A stretch of DNA of 9,781 nt, taken from NCBI GenBank assembly GCA_004525685.1, contig SPBW01000078.1, forward strand, positions 1 through 9,781, read 5' to 3'. Under the pieces are notes generated by a model that was not told where the DNA came from, did not search any database, and saw nothing but the letters and a program-made list of their open reading frames with translations. A program made the position numbers and the translations under genes. The stretch is from Candidatus Atribacteria bacterium (lineage in GTDB: Bacteria; Bipolaricaulota; Bipolaricaulia; UBA7950; UBA9294). Positions 1 to 6,686 of the stretch are shown here, in pieces (the first letter of the stretch is position 1; every line of letters starts with the position of its first letter).

Positions 1-14
1 CGCTAGACTACAGC

Positions 15-41
15 TTAGCAGTTAGCATATTCGACTGCTAA
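15..41 (+). promoter_or_regulatory. CIRCE-like HrcA operator upstream of the Hsp100 gene
   Basis: Seen: a left half TTAGCAGTT (15-23), a 9-base spacer (24-32) and a right half GACTGCTAA (33-41). The halves are inverted repeats matching at 8 of 9 positions. Known: CIRCE, the operator of the heat-shock repressor HrcA, has consensus TTAGCACTC-N9-GAGTGCTAA. This site has the exact 9-9-9 geometry and matches 15 of 18 consensus positions. One deviation is symmetric (G in the left arm, C in the right), so the dyad is kept. The site ends one base before the Shine-Dalgarno, as in many CIRCE-controlled genes. A weak -10-like TAGACT at 5-10 would put the transcript start inside the operator; any -35 box lies off the window. 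A second, overlapping 7-bp inverted repeat (21-27 with 36-42) is also present. Inference: HrcA represses the Clp gene when cells are unstressed. HrcA itself is not in the window. Confidence 0.8.
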
Positions 42-52
42 CAGGAGAGATG

Positions 53-2284
53 ATGATTCGGTTCGACAAGATGACAGAGGGCGCTCAAGAACTGTTCCGC
101 GAAGCACAGGATCTCTTGTCACACTACAAACATAACCAACTGGATGTCGAACACATTGCCATGGTGCTGGTGAGCAAAGAAGGCGTGGGGCGAGAGATTC
201 TCCAGACCATGGGCGTCAATCTAGAGGGCTTGAGCAAGGATCTCGATCGTCTACTTGGGGATAAGCCTTCAGTTGTCGGACAGATTGCTGGACAGATCTA
301 CATTACGCCTCGTCTGGATGCCATTGTTCAGGCGGCGCAGATGGAAGCAGACCGTCTCCATGACGAGTACATCGGCACAGACCATCTGCTTCTCGCGCTG
401 AGCCGCTCGACAGATCCCTATGTTCGTCGCGTGTTGGGGCGTCATCAGATTACGCCTGAGGCCATCTATACCTCACTTCGTGATGTTCGCGGCGAGCAAC
501 GACTCACAGGTAGGGATTCAGAAGAGCGCTATCAGATTCTCAAGAAGTACTCGACCAATCTGACAGACATGGCCAAGCGCAACGAATTGGATCCCGTGAT
601 CGGACGCGATGCGGAGATTCGTCGGATGGAGCAGATTCTCTCTCGTCGGCGCAAGAACAACCCCGTTCTGATTGGCGAGCCGGGCGTCGGGAAGACGGCG
701 GTTGTCGAAGGATTGGCCCAACGCATGGTTGCCGGCGATGTCGCTGAAATGCTTAAGGGAAAGGAGATTGTGTCCCTTGATATTGCATCGATGGTGGCGG
801 GCTCCAAGTTTCGTGGCGAATTCGAAGATCGTCTGAAGTCTGTGATCAAGGAAATCGGGGCGCATGCCGGTGAGACGATTCTGTTTGTCGATGAATTGCA
901 CACGCTCGTCGGTGCTGGTGCGGCAGAAGGGGCCATCGATGCCTCCAATATGCTGAAAGAACCGTTGTCTCGGGGCAAGTTCCAAATGATCGGTGCGACG
1001 ACGTTGGACGAGTACCGCGAGCACATCGAGAAGGATTCGGCATTCGAGCGCCGATTCCAGCAGATTCACGTCGGAGAGCCGACAGTCGAAGAGACCGTCG
1101 AAATCCTCAAAGGCCTAAGAGATCGGCTCCAACAACACCATGAGATAGCCATCTCTGACGACGCCATTGCTGCTGCCGCACGCCTATCTGAACGCTACAT
1201 CGCCGATCGCTTCCTCCCTGACAAGGCGATCGACTTGGTGGACGAAGCCGCGAGCCGTCTGCGTGTTAATGGCACAGGCGACACCGTCACTGAAGCGGAA
1301 ATCGCGGGGCTCGTCTCCCAATGGACAGGCATCCCCGCAGAGCGAATGCTTGAAGAGGAACGCTCAAGGCTAAAGACCATGGAAGATGCGCTGCATGCGC
1401 GTGTGATTGATCAGGACGAGGGCGTACGGGCCATTGCCGAAGCTGTTCGCCATTCGCGAGCCGGGCTATCGGATCCGCGCCGGCCGATTGGAACCTTTCT
1501 CTTCCTTGGCCCCACTGGAGTAGGAAAGACGGAATTGGCCAAGACATTGGCTGCGTTCCTATTCGGTTCTGATGGGGCTCTCCTACGTATTGACATGTCG
1601 GAATACATGGAGCGACACGCCGTGGCGAGGCTGATTGGATCGCCTCCTGGATATGTGGGGTACGAGGAAGGCGGTCAACTGACAGAAGCTGTACGCCGAC
1701 GCCCCTATCAAGTCATTCTTCTCGACGAGATCGAGAAGGCCCATCCTCAGGTGATGAACCTGCTCTTGCAGTTGCTTGACGAAGGGCGGCTAACTGACGG
1801 ACACGGACGCACTGTCGATTTTCGGCACACCATCCTCATCATGACGTCCAATATCGGCTCGGAGCACTTCCTGTCGGATGATACACAGGAGGCGATTCAC
1901 CAACGCGTCCGCGAAGCGATGAGAGAAACGTTGCGCCCGGAATTTCTCAACCGAATCGATGAGATCATCATCTTCCATCCTCTTTCTGAATCAGCCATTG
2001 AGAGAATTGTCGAGCTGAAGGTCGCTGATCTGAATGAGAGACTGGCAGAACAAGACATCCGCGTCGTCCTAACCGAGCAAGCCAAGCATGTCTTGGCAAA
2101 GGAAGGCTTCGATCCGCATTACGGCGCGCGACCGCTAGCCCGTGCGCTGAAACGGCTCGTAGAGAATCCGCTTGCCCGCGCGATCGTCGGTGGGGAGATC
2201 TCCGATGGTGATGTCGTTTCTGTCGATGCCGCAGCGATATCTGATACGCTGCTCATTCGCAAGCAACCGCCTGACCGACCTTGA
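53..2284 (+). CDS. Hsp100 (ClpB/ClpC-type) AAA+ unfoldase lacking the M-domain
   Basis: Cytosolic ATP-driven hexameric protein unfoldase of the Clp/Hsp100 family. ATG codons at 50 and 53 are both possible; 53 is preferred because AGGAG (43-47) then lies 5 bases away, giving 743 aa. Residues below are counted from the ATG at 50. Domains: two Clp N repeats (about 5-148); AAA-1 with Walker A GEPGVGKT (209-216), Walker B D281-E282, pore loop KFRG (253-256) and arginine fingers R334-R335; AAA-2 with Walker A GPTGVGKT (487-494), pore loop GYVGY (534-538), Walker B D559-E560, sensor 1 N601, NRID arginine (R635) and sensor-2 GAR (692-694). AAA-2 reads most like ClpB. Oddities: after the first AAA small domain only about nine residues (404-412) stand where ClpB carries a coiled coil of roughly 120 residues and ClpC about half that. 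No VGF/IGL-type ClpP loop is visible after sensor 1 (600-630). It is therefore neither a classic DnaK-linked disaggregase nor an obvious ClpP partner. A CIRCE-like operator precedes it, which suggests heat-shock control. Confidence 0.96.
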   Translation: MIRFDKMTEGAQELFREAQDLLSHYKHNQLDVEHIAMVLVSKEGVGREILQTMGVNLEGLSKDLDRLLGDKPSVVGQIAGQIYITPRLDAIVQAAQMEADRLHDEYIGTDHLLLALSRSTDPYVRRVLGRHQITPEAIYTSLRDVRGEQRLTGRDSEERYQILKKYSTNLTDMAKRNELDPVIGRDAEIRRMEQILSRRRKNNPVLIGEPGVGKTAVVEGLAQRMVAGDVAEMLKGKEIVSLDIASMVAGSKFRGEFEDRLKSVIKEIGAHAGETILFVDELHTLVGAGAAEGAIDASNMLKEPLSRGKFQMIGATTLDEYREHIEKDSAFERRFQQIHVGEPTVEETVEILKGLRDRLQQHHEIAISDDAIAAAARLSERYIADRFLPDKAIDLVDEAASRLRVNGTGDTVTEAEIAGLVSQWTGIPAERMLEEERSRLKTMEDALHARVIDQDEGVRAIAEAVRHSRAGLSDPRRPIGTFLFLGPTGVGKTELAKTLAAFLFGSDGALLRIDMSEYMERHAVARLIGSPPGYVGYEEGGQLTEAVRRRPYQVILLDEIEKAHPQVMNLLLQLLDEGRLTDGHGRTVDFRHTILIMTSNIGSEHFLSDDTQEAIHQRVREAMRETLRPEFLNRIDEIIIFHPLSESAIERIVELKVADLNERLAEQDIRVVLTEQAKHVLAKEGFDPHYGARPLARALKRLVENPLARAIVGGEISDGDVVSVDAAAISDTLLIRKQPPDRP

Positions 2285-2299
2285 GAAGTATTTAGAGAC

Positions 2300-2321
2300 C
2301 TCAAGGCCACTATTCCTTGAG
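2300..2321. terminator. Small hairpin in the convergent spacer, possible weak terminator
   Basis: Seen: CTCAAGG (2300-2306) and CCTTGAG (2315-2321) form a perfect 7-bp stem with an 8-base loop. It sits in the 68-base gap between the converging Hsp100 and transketolase genes. No run of T follows on either strand, so it is not a good intrinsic terminator. It may act as a weak bidirectional stop or mRNA 3' end structure, or be chance. Confidence 0.35.
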
Positions 2322-2352
2322 TGATACACAGCCATCTTAGCTGCAAGAGATG

Positions 2353-3189
2353 CTATGCAGACGGACTGCCCAGTCCTAGATCGGCAAACGCCTGCTCCAT
2401 CTGCTCTTTCGACAAGAACCCGTGGTGCCACTTGGGGACGTCTTCCATGAAGGAGACCCCTTTGCCCAACAGCGTATGCGCGGCAATGGCCGTTGGCTTG
2501 CCTGAGCCTCTGGCGGCAAGGAATGAGACATAAGCATTCATGATCTGACCATAGTCGTGGCCATCGATTTCGTGAACATTCCAGCCAAAGGCTCGGAATT
2601 TCCCGGCAAGATCCCCGACATTCATGACATCGGCGACGCGCCCGTCGATTTGGCAACCATTCCAGTCGATCATCATGCACAGATTGTCGACGCGGTGATG
2701 CGCAGCAGCAGTGGCGGCCTCCCACGGCTGGCCTTCTTGAAGCTCTCCATCGGACACGAAGCAGTAGATGCGGGAATCGCGCTTTGCCAGTTTGGCGCCC
2801 ATGGCCATCCCCAGGGCAACAGACAGTCCATTGCCAAGAGATCCACTGCAGGCTTCCACGCCAGGGATCTTCCAGGCCGTGGATGGGTGGCCTTGCAGCA
2901 TGGCGCCCAACTTGCGGAAGGACCACAGCTCGTCACGGTCGAAGTATCCTTGATCGGCAAGGATCGCATACAGGATGGGGCAGGTATGGCCATTGGACAG
3001 AACGAAGCGATCGCGGTCTTCCCACTGAGGGTTGCGCGGGTCGTGGCGCAGATACTTGTAGTACAACGCTGTCAGTAGATCCGCCATGCCGAGTGCGCCA
3101 CCAGGATGCCCTGACTTCGCCGTTGTTACGATCTTGAGCACGTCTCCGCGCAGTTGATTCGCCTTTGCCTGAAGAGCTTGCATGTCCAC
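2353..3189 (-). CDS. Transketolase, N-terminal (TPP-binding) subunit
   Basis: Half of a split transketolase. With a C-terminal partner it moves two-carbon ketol units between sugar phosphates in the non-oxidative pentose phosphate pathway, using thiamine diphosphate and a divalent metal, in the cytosol. Start: GTG at 3189 (278 aa) has AAGGA (3203-3199) 9 bases upstream. A longer TTG start at 3210 lacks a ribosome site, and ATG at 3183 is a further option. Motifs, counted from the GTG: GHPGG (27-31) and DRFVLSNGH (60-68), which contribute active-site histidines; GHPS (100-103); and the TPP/metal motif SDGE (146-149) followed by N177, where serine replaces the usual first glycine of GDG. The protein ends at a typical GKGVSFM...PKWHHG stretch, where full-length enzymes (about 650 aa) continue into the pyrimidine-binding half. 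That half is usually the next gene, but here the next gene downstream is the convergent Hsp100, so the partner must lie elsewhere. Confidence 0.95.
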   Translation of the reverse strand: MDMQALQAKANQLRGDVLKIVTTAKSGHPGGALGMADLLTALYYKYLRHDPRNPQWEDRDRFVLSNGHTCPILYAILADQGYFDRDELWSFRKLGAMLQGHPSTAWKIPGVEACSGSLGNGLSVALGMAMGAKLAKRDSRIYCFVSDGELQEGQPWEAATAAAHHRVDNLCMMIDWNGCQIDGRVADVMNVGDLAGKFRAFGWNVHEIDGHDYGQIMNAYVSFLAARGSGKPTAIAAHTLLGKGVSFMEDVPKWHHGFLSKEQMEQAFADLGLGSPSA

Positions 3190-3218
3190 GATCCCACATC
3201 CTTCTGCCAAGGTGAGAC

Positions 3219-3224
3219 ATCATA
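3219..3224 (-). promoter_or_regulatory. Possible -10 box for the transketolase gene
   Basis: On the minus strand this reads TATGAT, five of six matches to the sigma-70 -10 consensus. It lies about 16 bases upstream of the AAGGA ribosome site. No good -35 box is visible at the expected distance; that place is taken by the 17-bp palindrome at 3242-3258. This would fit an activator- or repressor-controlled promoter, but it rests on one hexamer. Confidence 0.3.
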
Positions 3225-3241
3225 CTCACTCGCTGTGCTCG

Positions 3242-3258
3242 ATGGTAGATGCTACCAT
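3242..3258. promoter_or_regulatory. Perfect 17-bp palindrome in a divergent control region
   Basis: Seen: ATGGTAG-ATG-CTACCAT, a perfect 7-bp dyad around three bases, between the divergent transketolase and HIT genes. It sits 10 bases before the AAGGAG of the HIT gene and 17 bases upstream of the TATGAT on the other strand, so a bound protein could touch both promoters. Inference: an operator for a dimeric regulator; arms of the form TGGT...ACCA occur in GntR-type operators, among others. The tight 3-base loop would also allow a small RNA hairpin in the HIT leader. No regulator gene adjoins it to name a binder. Confidence 0.4.
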
Positions 3259-3278
3259 GACGCTGTCTAAGGAGCCCC

Positions 3279-3719
3279 ATGAGATCCTGCGTCTTCTGCA
3301 AAATGCTCGCTGATGAGATGCCCGCCAGCTTCGTTTACCGAGACGTCCGTGTGTCAGCATTCCTCGACATCCAGCCCGTCAATCCCGGGCATCTGCTCGT
3401 TGTCCCGAATGAGCATGTTGCCGAGCTAGGCGAGCTTCCAGTGGCAACAGCGAACGCTATGATGGAGATCGCCCAACGGCTGGCACAGGCTCTGCGGAGC
3501 ACGCAACTCTTGTGCGAAGGTGTGAATCTGTTCCTTGCTGACGGCAAGGTTGCAGGCCAGGAAGTGGCTCACGTTCACCTGCACGTCATTCCCCGCTCTG
3601 CGGGCGACGGGTTCGGCTTGCGATTTGGGCCAGAATACGAGACCTTGCCTAAGCGGGGCGATCTTGATCACATCGCTCTAGCCATACGAGAGGCGATGGC
3701 TCGTGCGCAAGACATCTAG
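3279..3719 (+). CDS. HIT-family nucleotide hydrolase/transferase
   Basis: A small cytosolic protein of the histidine triad family, 146 aa, the usual length. Such enzymes attack the alpha phosphate of nucleotide substrates such as nucleoside phosphoramidates, adenylates or dinucleoside polyphosphates, through a covalent nucleotidyl-histidine. Seen: the triad HVHLHVIPR (98-106) with H98, H100 and catalytic H102; the upstream NLFLADGKVAGQ region (83-94) that binds the alpha phosphate; NPGHLLVVP (35-43), the usual HIT strand; and CVFC (4-7), which with H46 and H98 resembles the zinc site of many bacterial members. Start: ATG 3279 with AAGGAG at 3269-3274, a short 4-base spacing. The Nudix gene begins 26 bases after its stop, so the two are probably co-transcribed. 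Family members have diverse substrates, so the exact one cannot be read from sequence. Confidence 0.95.
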   Translation: MRSCVFCKMLADEMPASFVYRDVRVSAFLDIQPVNPGHLLVVPNEHVAELGELPVATANAMMEIAQRLAQALRSTQLLCEGVNLFLADGKVAGQEVAHVHLHVIPRSAGDGFGLRFGPEYETLPKRGDLDHIALAIREAMARAQDI

Positions 3720-3745
3720 TCATTAGCAGAGAAAGAGGTGTTCTG

Positions 3746-4234
3746 ATGGTCCATGCAACGCTGTGTTTCGTCATCCGCGTTGGGGCTTCTTCCTGCGTGT
3801 TGCTGGGGAAGAAGAAACGGGGATTCGGGATGGGGAAGTACAACGGCATTGGAGGCAAGCTGGACCCAGGAGAGTCGCCAGAAGCCTGCATCATCCGAGA
3901 AGTCCACGAAGAAGTGGGGTTGACGATTCCTGCGCACGCATTGCGTGCTGTTGGCGAGATTACGTTTCGATTCCCCTTCGAGCCGTCCTTTGATCATTTT
4001 GTGCACGTGTTTATCGCCACACAATGGGACGGTGACCCTGTGGAAACGGCGGAAATGGAACCACACTGGTTTGCGTGCCATGATATTCCCTACGAGAAGA
4101 TGTGGCAGGATGATGCCTACTGGCTACCCATCGTGCTTCATGGCAAGACGATTCGCGCTGAGTTCACGTTCGCGCAGGACAACGAAACGGTTACCTCGTG
4201 GAACATACACGACCGCGACCACGTGTCTAGGTGA
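3746..4234 (+). CDS. MTH1-like Nudix hydrolase (oxidised purine dNTPase)
   Basis: A 162-aa cytosolic pyrophosphohydrolase that should cut nucleoside triphosphates to monophosphates with Mg2+. The Nudix box is complete at 37-59: G37, E43, R51-E52, E55-E56, G58, L59 in the order GX5EX7REVXEEXGL. The flanks resemble human MTH1 (NUDT1) closely: KKKRGFGMGKYNG before the box, and EMEPHWF (103-109) then MWQDDAYW (119-126) after it. The MTH1 base-recognition residues have counterparts here: F27, N33, W120, D122 and D123 (F27, N33, W117, D119 and D120 in MTH1). Inference: removal of 8-oxo-dGTP and 2-hydroxy-dATP-type nucleotides, protecting DNA and RNA under oxidative stress. Start: ATG 3746 with GAGGTG (3735-3740) 5 bases before it. 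It follows the HIT gene in a likely operon, and its stop overlaps the converging regulator gene by 8 bases. Confidence 0.95.
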   Translation: MVHATLCFVIRVGASSCVLLGKKKRGFGMGKYNGIGGKLDPGESPEACIIREVHEEVGLTIPAHALRAVGEITFRFPFEPSFDHFVHVFIATQWDGDPVETAEMEPHWFACHDIPYEKMWQDDAYWLPIVLHGKTIRAEFTFAQDNETVTSWNIHDRDHVSR

Positions 4235-6662
4235 GAGGATCCTGGAATGTGAATCCGCCTTCTCGGAACAAGAAGAGGCAGGCGTCAACGACCTGTGCAT
4301 CGAACTTCTTTCCCCGTTTCTCGCTAATCTCTGCCAATGCCCGCTCGATGCCCAATGCCGGGCGATAGGGCCTGTGAGACGCCATCGCCTCCACAGTGTC
4401 CGCTACGGCCAAGATACGTGCCTCGATGAGGATATCCTCTTTGTGTAGCCCTCTTGGGTATCCAGATCCATCGATTTGCTCGTGATGTTGAAGAACGATA
4501 TCAGCGATGGGCCACGGGAATACAACAGTCTGAAGAATATCATAGGCGACCTGGGGGTGCGATTGGATTAGCGACATCTCCATGTCGCTCAGGATACTCG
4601 GCTTGCTCAGGATCTCTGCGGGAACGGCAAGCTTCCCGATGTCATGCATCAGGCCCGCCACGCGTGTGCCTTCACATGTCGCCTCATCAAGCCCGAGCCT
4701 GTTGGCGATGGCAAGGGCCAACTGAGTTGCGCGACGCTGATGCCCGGCAGTGTAGGGATCGCGAGTTTCCGTCGTCATACCGATGGCGCGGATCGTGCCA
4801 TCAAGTGCCTGTTGAAGGGACTTCTCTGCCTCGACGATGGCGGTAATGTCGACTTTCGAGACCAGGACGCGCTCAAGGGATTCCTCATAACCGTGTGCGG
4901 CAATCCAGCGAAGGTCAATCTGAAGATCCTGACCATCCAATGTCTTGTCAACCGTCGTCCCCTCGAAGAATGTCTTCCCATCAGCGACGGCGACCATCTG
5001 ATCGATGAAGTTTGTTCTGGATTCGTCTGTCAGGATCGGGTCGAGCCCAGCCAGAACGGCCTCTTTCGACGGCGCACCGTGAAGTCGCAGTGTCGCTGCA
5101 TTGACATCCTCGACTCGAATCCTGCGGATCGCTTCATCGAGATCTGCTGGATGGTTCCTCAGATGTATGGCCAAATCTGCTACACCGTTCTCCTTCAGAT
5201 CAACGAGAAAGGCCTTGGTCGCAGAGAAATCCTCTTGCCACAGCGAAATGGGAGATCCCTCAAACAGACTCCTGTAGCGGATCTCGCTTTGTTCGCGCTC
5301 TTCTTCTGCTTGTCGCTTGTTGATCGCTTCCAGCGCGAGGGCCAGCAGATTGGCGATAGAACTTGCGAAATTGATGTCTGACGCATCCCATGCCCGCGGA
5401 GGCCCCACATGCGCGTGACTCACCACGCCGACAAGCTCTCCCTCAAGTCGTACCGAGGCATCGAGCATCGAGGAGATGTGCAAGGGTTCTAGGCGGGATT
5501 CCAGGAACTCAGAGGTTCGAGGATCCTGGTGCGCATCCGTTGCTGCAAGCACGCGCTGTTCAGCGATCGCTTGGAAGTAGATAGGATAGTCTTCTCTCTT
5601 CATGACCATCCCGCAAGTATGGCTTCCCTTGTCCATTTCATAGAGATCCATGCACTCGATGGCATCCTTGTTTTGCGTATAAAGCCACACCCCGACGCGA
5701 TGGATCTGAAGGGTTTGAGCGGACGCCTCGGTGATGGCTTGAACCGCGCTCTGCATCGAGCCTTGGTAAAGAATCGAATCCATTGCCAATTGAAGAAGCG
5801 TTGCGTCTCGCTGTTGCATTCGCTCTTGGCGAGACTCCTCTTCTGCTTCCCTGTGTTTGCGATCGGTAATGTCGTTGGCGAAGTTGAGTGTGGCCGGGGC
5901 GCCGTCCCAGCTGATGCCCACGGTGCGCAGTTCAAGCCACCGGATCGCGCCATCAGGCATGACGATGCGAAACTCATATTCTGAAGGGACATCCTCGCCA
6001 CGCAATCTTCGTTGATAACGATCAATCACCAGAGGACGATCGTCAGGATAGACCCATTCGATGAATGGGCGTGTTCGCAGCGCCTCCAAAGACTGTCCGC
6101 TCAGTCTCGACGTGCTGGGATTGGCAAAGGGCAAGACGCCGTCTTGCGCGATGAATACGGCCTCTGATGCGTTTTCGACGACGGCGCGATATTTCTCTTC
6201 TGATTCACGCAACGCGCCCGCCTTCTTCTCGACCTCTTCTTCCAGATGCTCTTGATAGCGCTTGTTCTCTTCTGCCAGTCTGCGCCGATCCTGTGCAAGC
6301 TGCGTTACACGCAATGCACTGGTAACAGATGACTTGAAATCCGCTCTGGAAATGGGTTTGGGAAGGTAGTCAAAGGCCCCCAGTCGGACGGCTTCTGCTG
6401 CCGTCTCTGCGGTGGGCTCGCCAGTAATCATCAAGACCTGGGTATCGGGCGAAATATCGCTGATGCGCTTGAGAAGGGCCACTCCCGTCATGCGCGGCAG
6501 GATAATGTCTGTGACAACGACGGCGGGTTCTTTCTCAACGAGCAACTCAAGAGCTTGCATCGCATCGGAGGCTGTGAACACTTCGTGTCCATCTTCGCGG
6601 ATGAACTCAGCCAACGTCATGCGAATGCTCTTCTCGTCATCGACAATCAGGATTCTTGCCAT
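4227..6662 (-). CDS. Response regulator REC-PAS-GAF-PAS with HD-GYP phosphodiesterase
   Basis: A soluble 811-aa regulator. REC domain (1-118): acidic pair D8-D9, phospho-acceptor D52, T80, K102. A coiled coil (about 120-158) leads to PAS-1 (about 155-272), GAF (about 285-445) and a second PAS-like unit (about 455-612). The C-terminal HD-GYP domain (about 615-800) has H641, the HD pair H673-D674, H702, HHE (726-728), GSGYP (732-736) and D755 in ILAVADTVEAM. Known: HD-GYP enzymes hydrolyse cyclic di-GMP (some 3',3'-cGAMP) at a di- or tri-iron centre; the metal ligands expected are present. Start: ATG 6662 with a GGGGGAG ribosome site about 4 bases upstream. It begins 24 bases after the histidine kinase stop, so it is the likely partner. 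The gene ends inside the converging Nudix gene. Odd: three sensor-type domains stand between receiver and output, so phosphorylation is probably integrated with cytoplasmic signals. Confidence 0.95.
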   Translation of the reverse strand: MARILIVDDEKSIRMTLAEFIREDGHEVFTASDAMQALELLVEKEPAVVVTDIILPRMTGVALLKRISDISPDTQVLMITGEPTAETAAEAVRLGAFDYLPKPISRADFKSSVTSALRVTQLAQDRRRLAEENKRYQEHLEEEVEKKAGALRESEEKYRAVVENASEAVFIAQDGVLPFANPSTSRLSGQSLEALRTRPFIEWVYPDDRPLVIDRYQRRLRGEDVPSEYEFRIVMPDGAIRWLELRTVGISWDGAPATLNFANDITDRKHREAEEESRQERMQQRDATLLQLAMDSILYQGSMQSAVQAITEASAQTLQIHRVGVWLYTQNKDAIECMDLYEMDKGSHTCGMVMKREDYPIYFQAIAEQRVLAATDAHQDPRTSEFLESRLEPLHISSMLDASVRLEGELVGVVSHAHVGPPRAWDASDINFASSIANLLALALEAINKRQAEEEREQSEIRYRSLFEGSPISLWQEDFSATKAFLVDLKENGVADLAIHLRNHPADLDEAIRRIRVEDVNAATLRLHGAPSKEAVLAGLDPILTDESRTNFIDQMVAVADGKTFFEGTTVDKTLDGQDLQIDLRWIAAHGYEESLERVLVSKVDITAIVEAEKSLQQALDGTIRAIGMTTETRDPYTAGHQRRATQLALAIANRLGLDEATCEGTRVAGLMHDIGKLAVPAEILSKPSILSDMEMSLIQSHPQVAYDILQTVVFPWPIADIVLQHHEQIDGSGYPRGLHKEDILIEARILAVADTVEAMASHRPYRPALGIERALAEISEKRGKKFDAQVVDACLFLFREGGFTFQDPLT

Positions 6663-6686
6663 CGATCTCCCCCTAGCAGATGCGCT

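Noticed and set aside
518..1069. A 183-codon open frame on the minus strand inside the Hsp100 gene
   Set aside because: It lies opposite highly conserved AAA+ sequence, has no recognisable domain and no ribosome site; it is a shadow of the real gene.
2300..2321. A strong intrinsic terminator between the converging genes
   Set aside because: The stem is only 7 bp with an 8-base loop and no T-run on either side, so it is listed only as a weak candidate.
2557..3078. A 173-codon plus-strand open frame opposite the transketolase gene
   Set aside because: The minus-strand product has all transketolase motifs over the same bases; the plus-strand product resembles nothing.
4644..5381. A 245-codon plus-strand open frame inside the HD-GYP regulator
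   Set aside because: Antisense to a continuous, domain-rich protein; the translation shows no domain and looks like a frame shadow.
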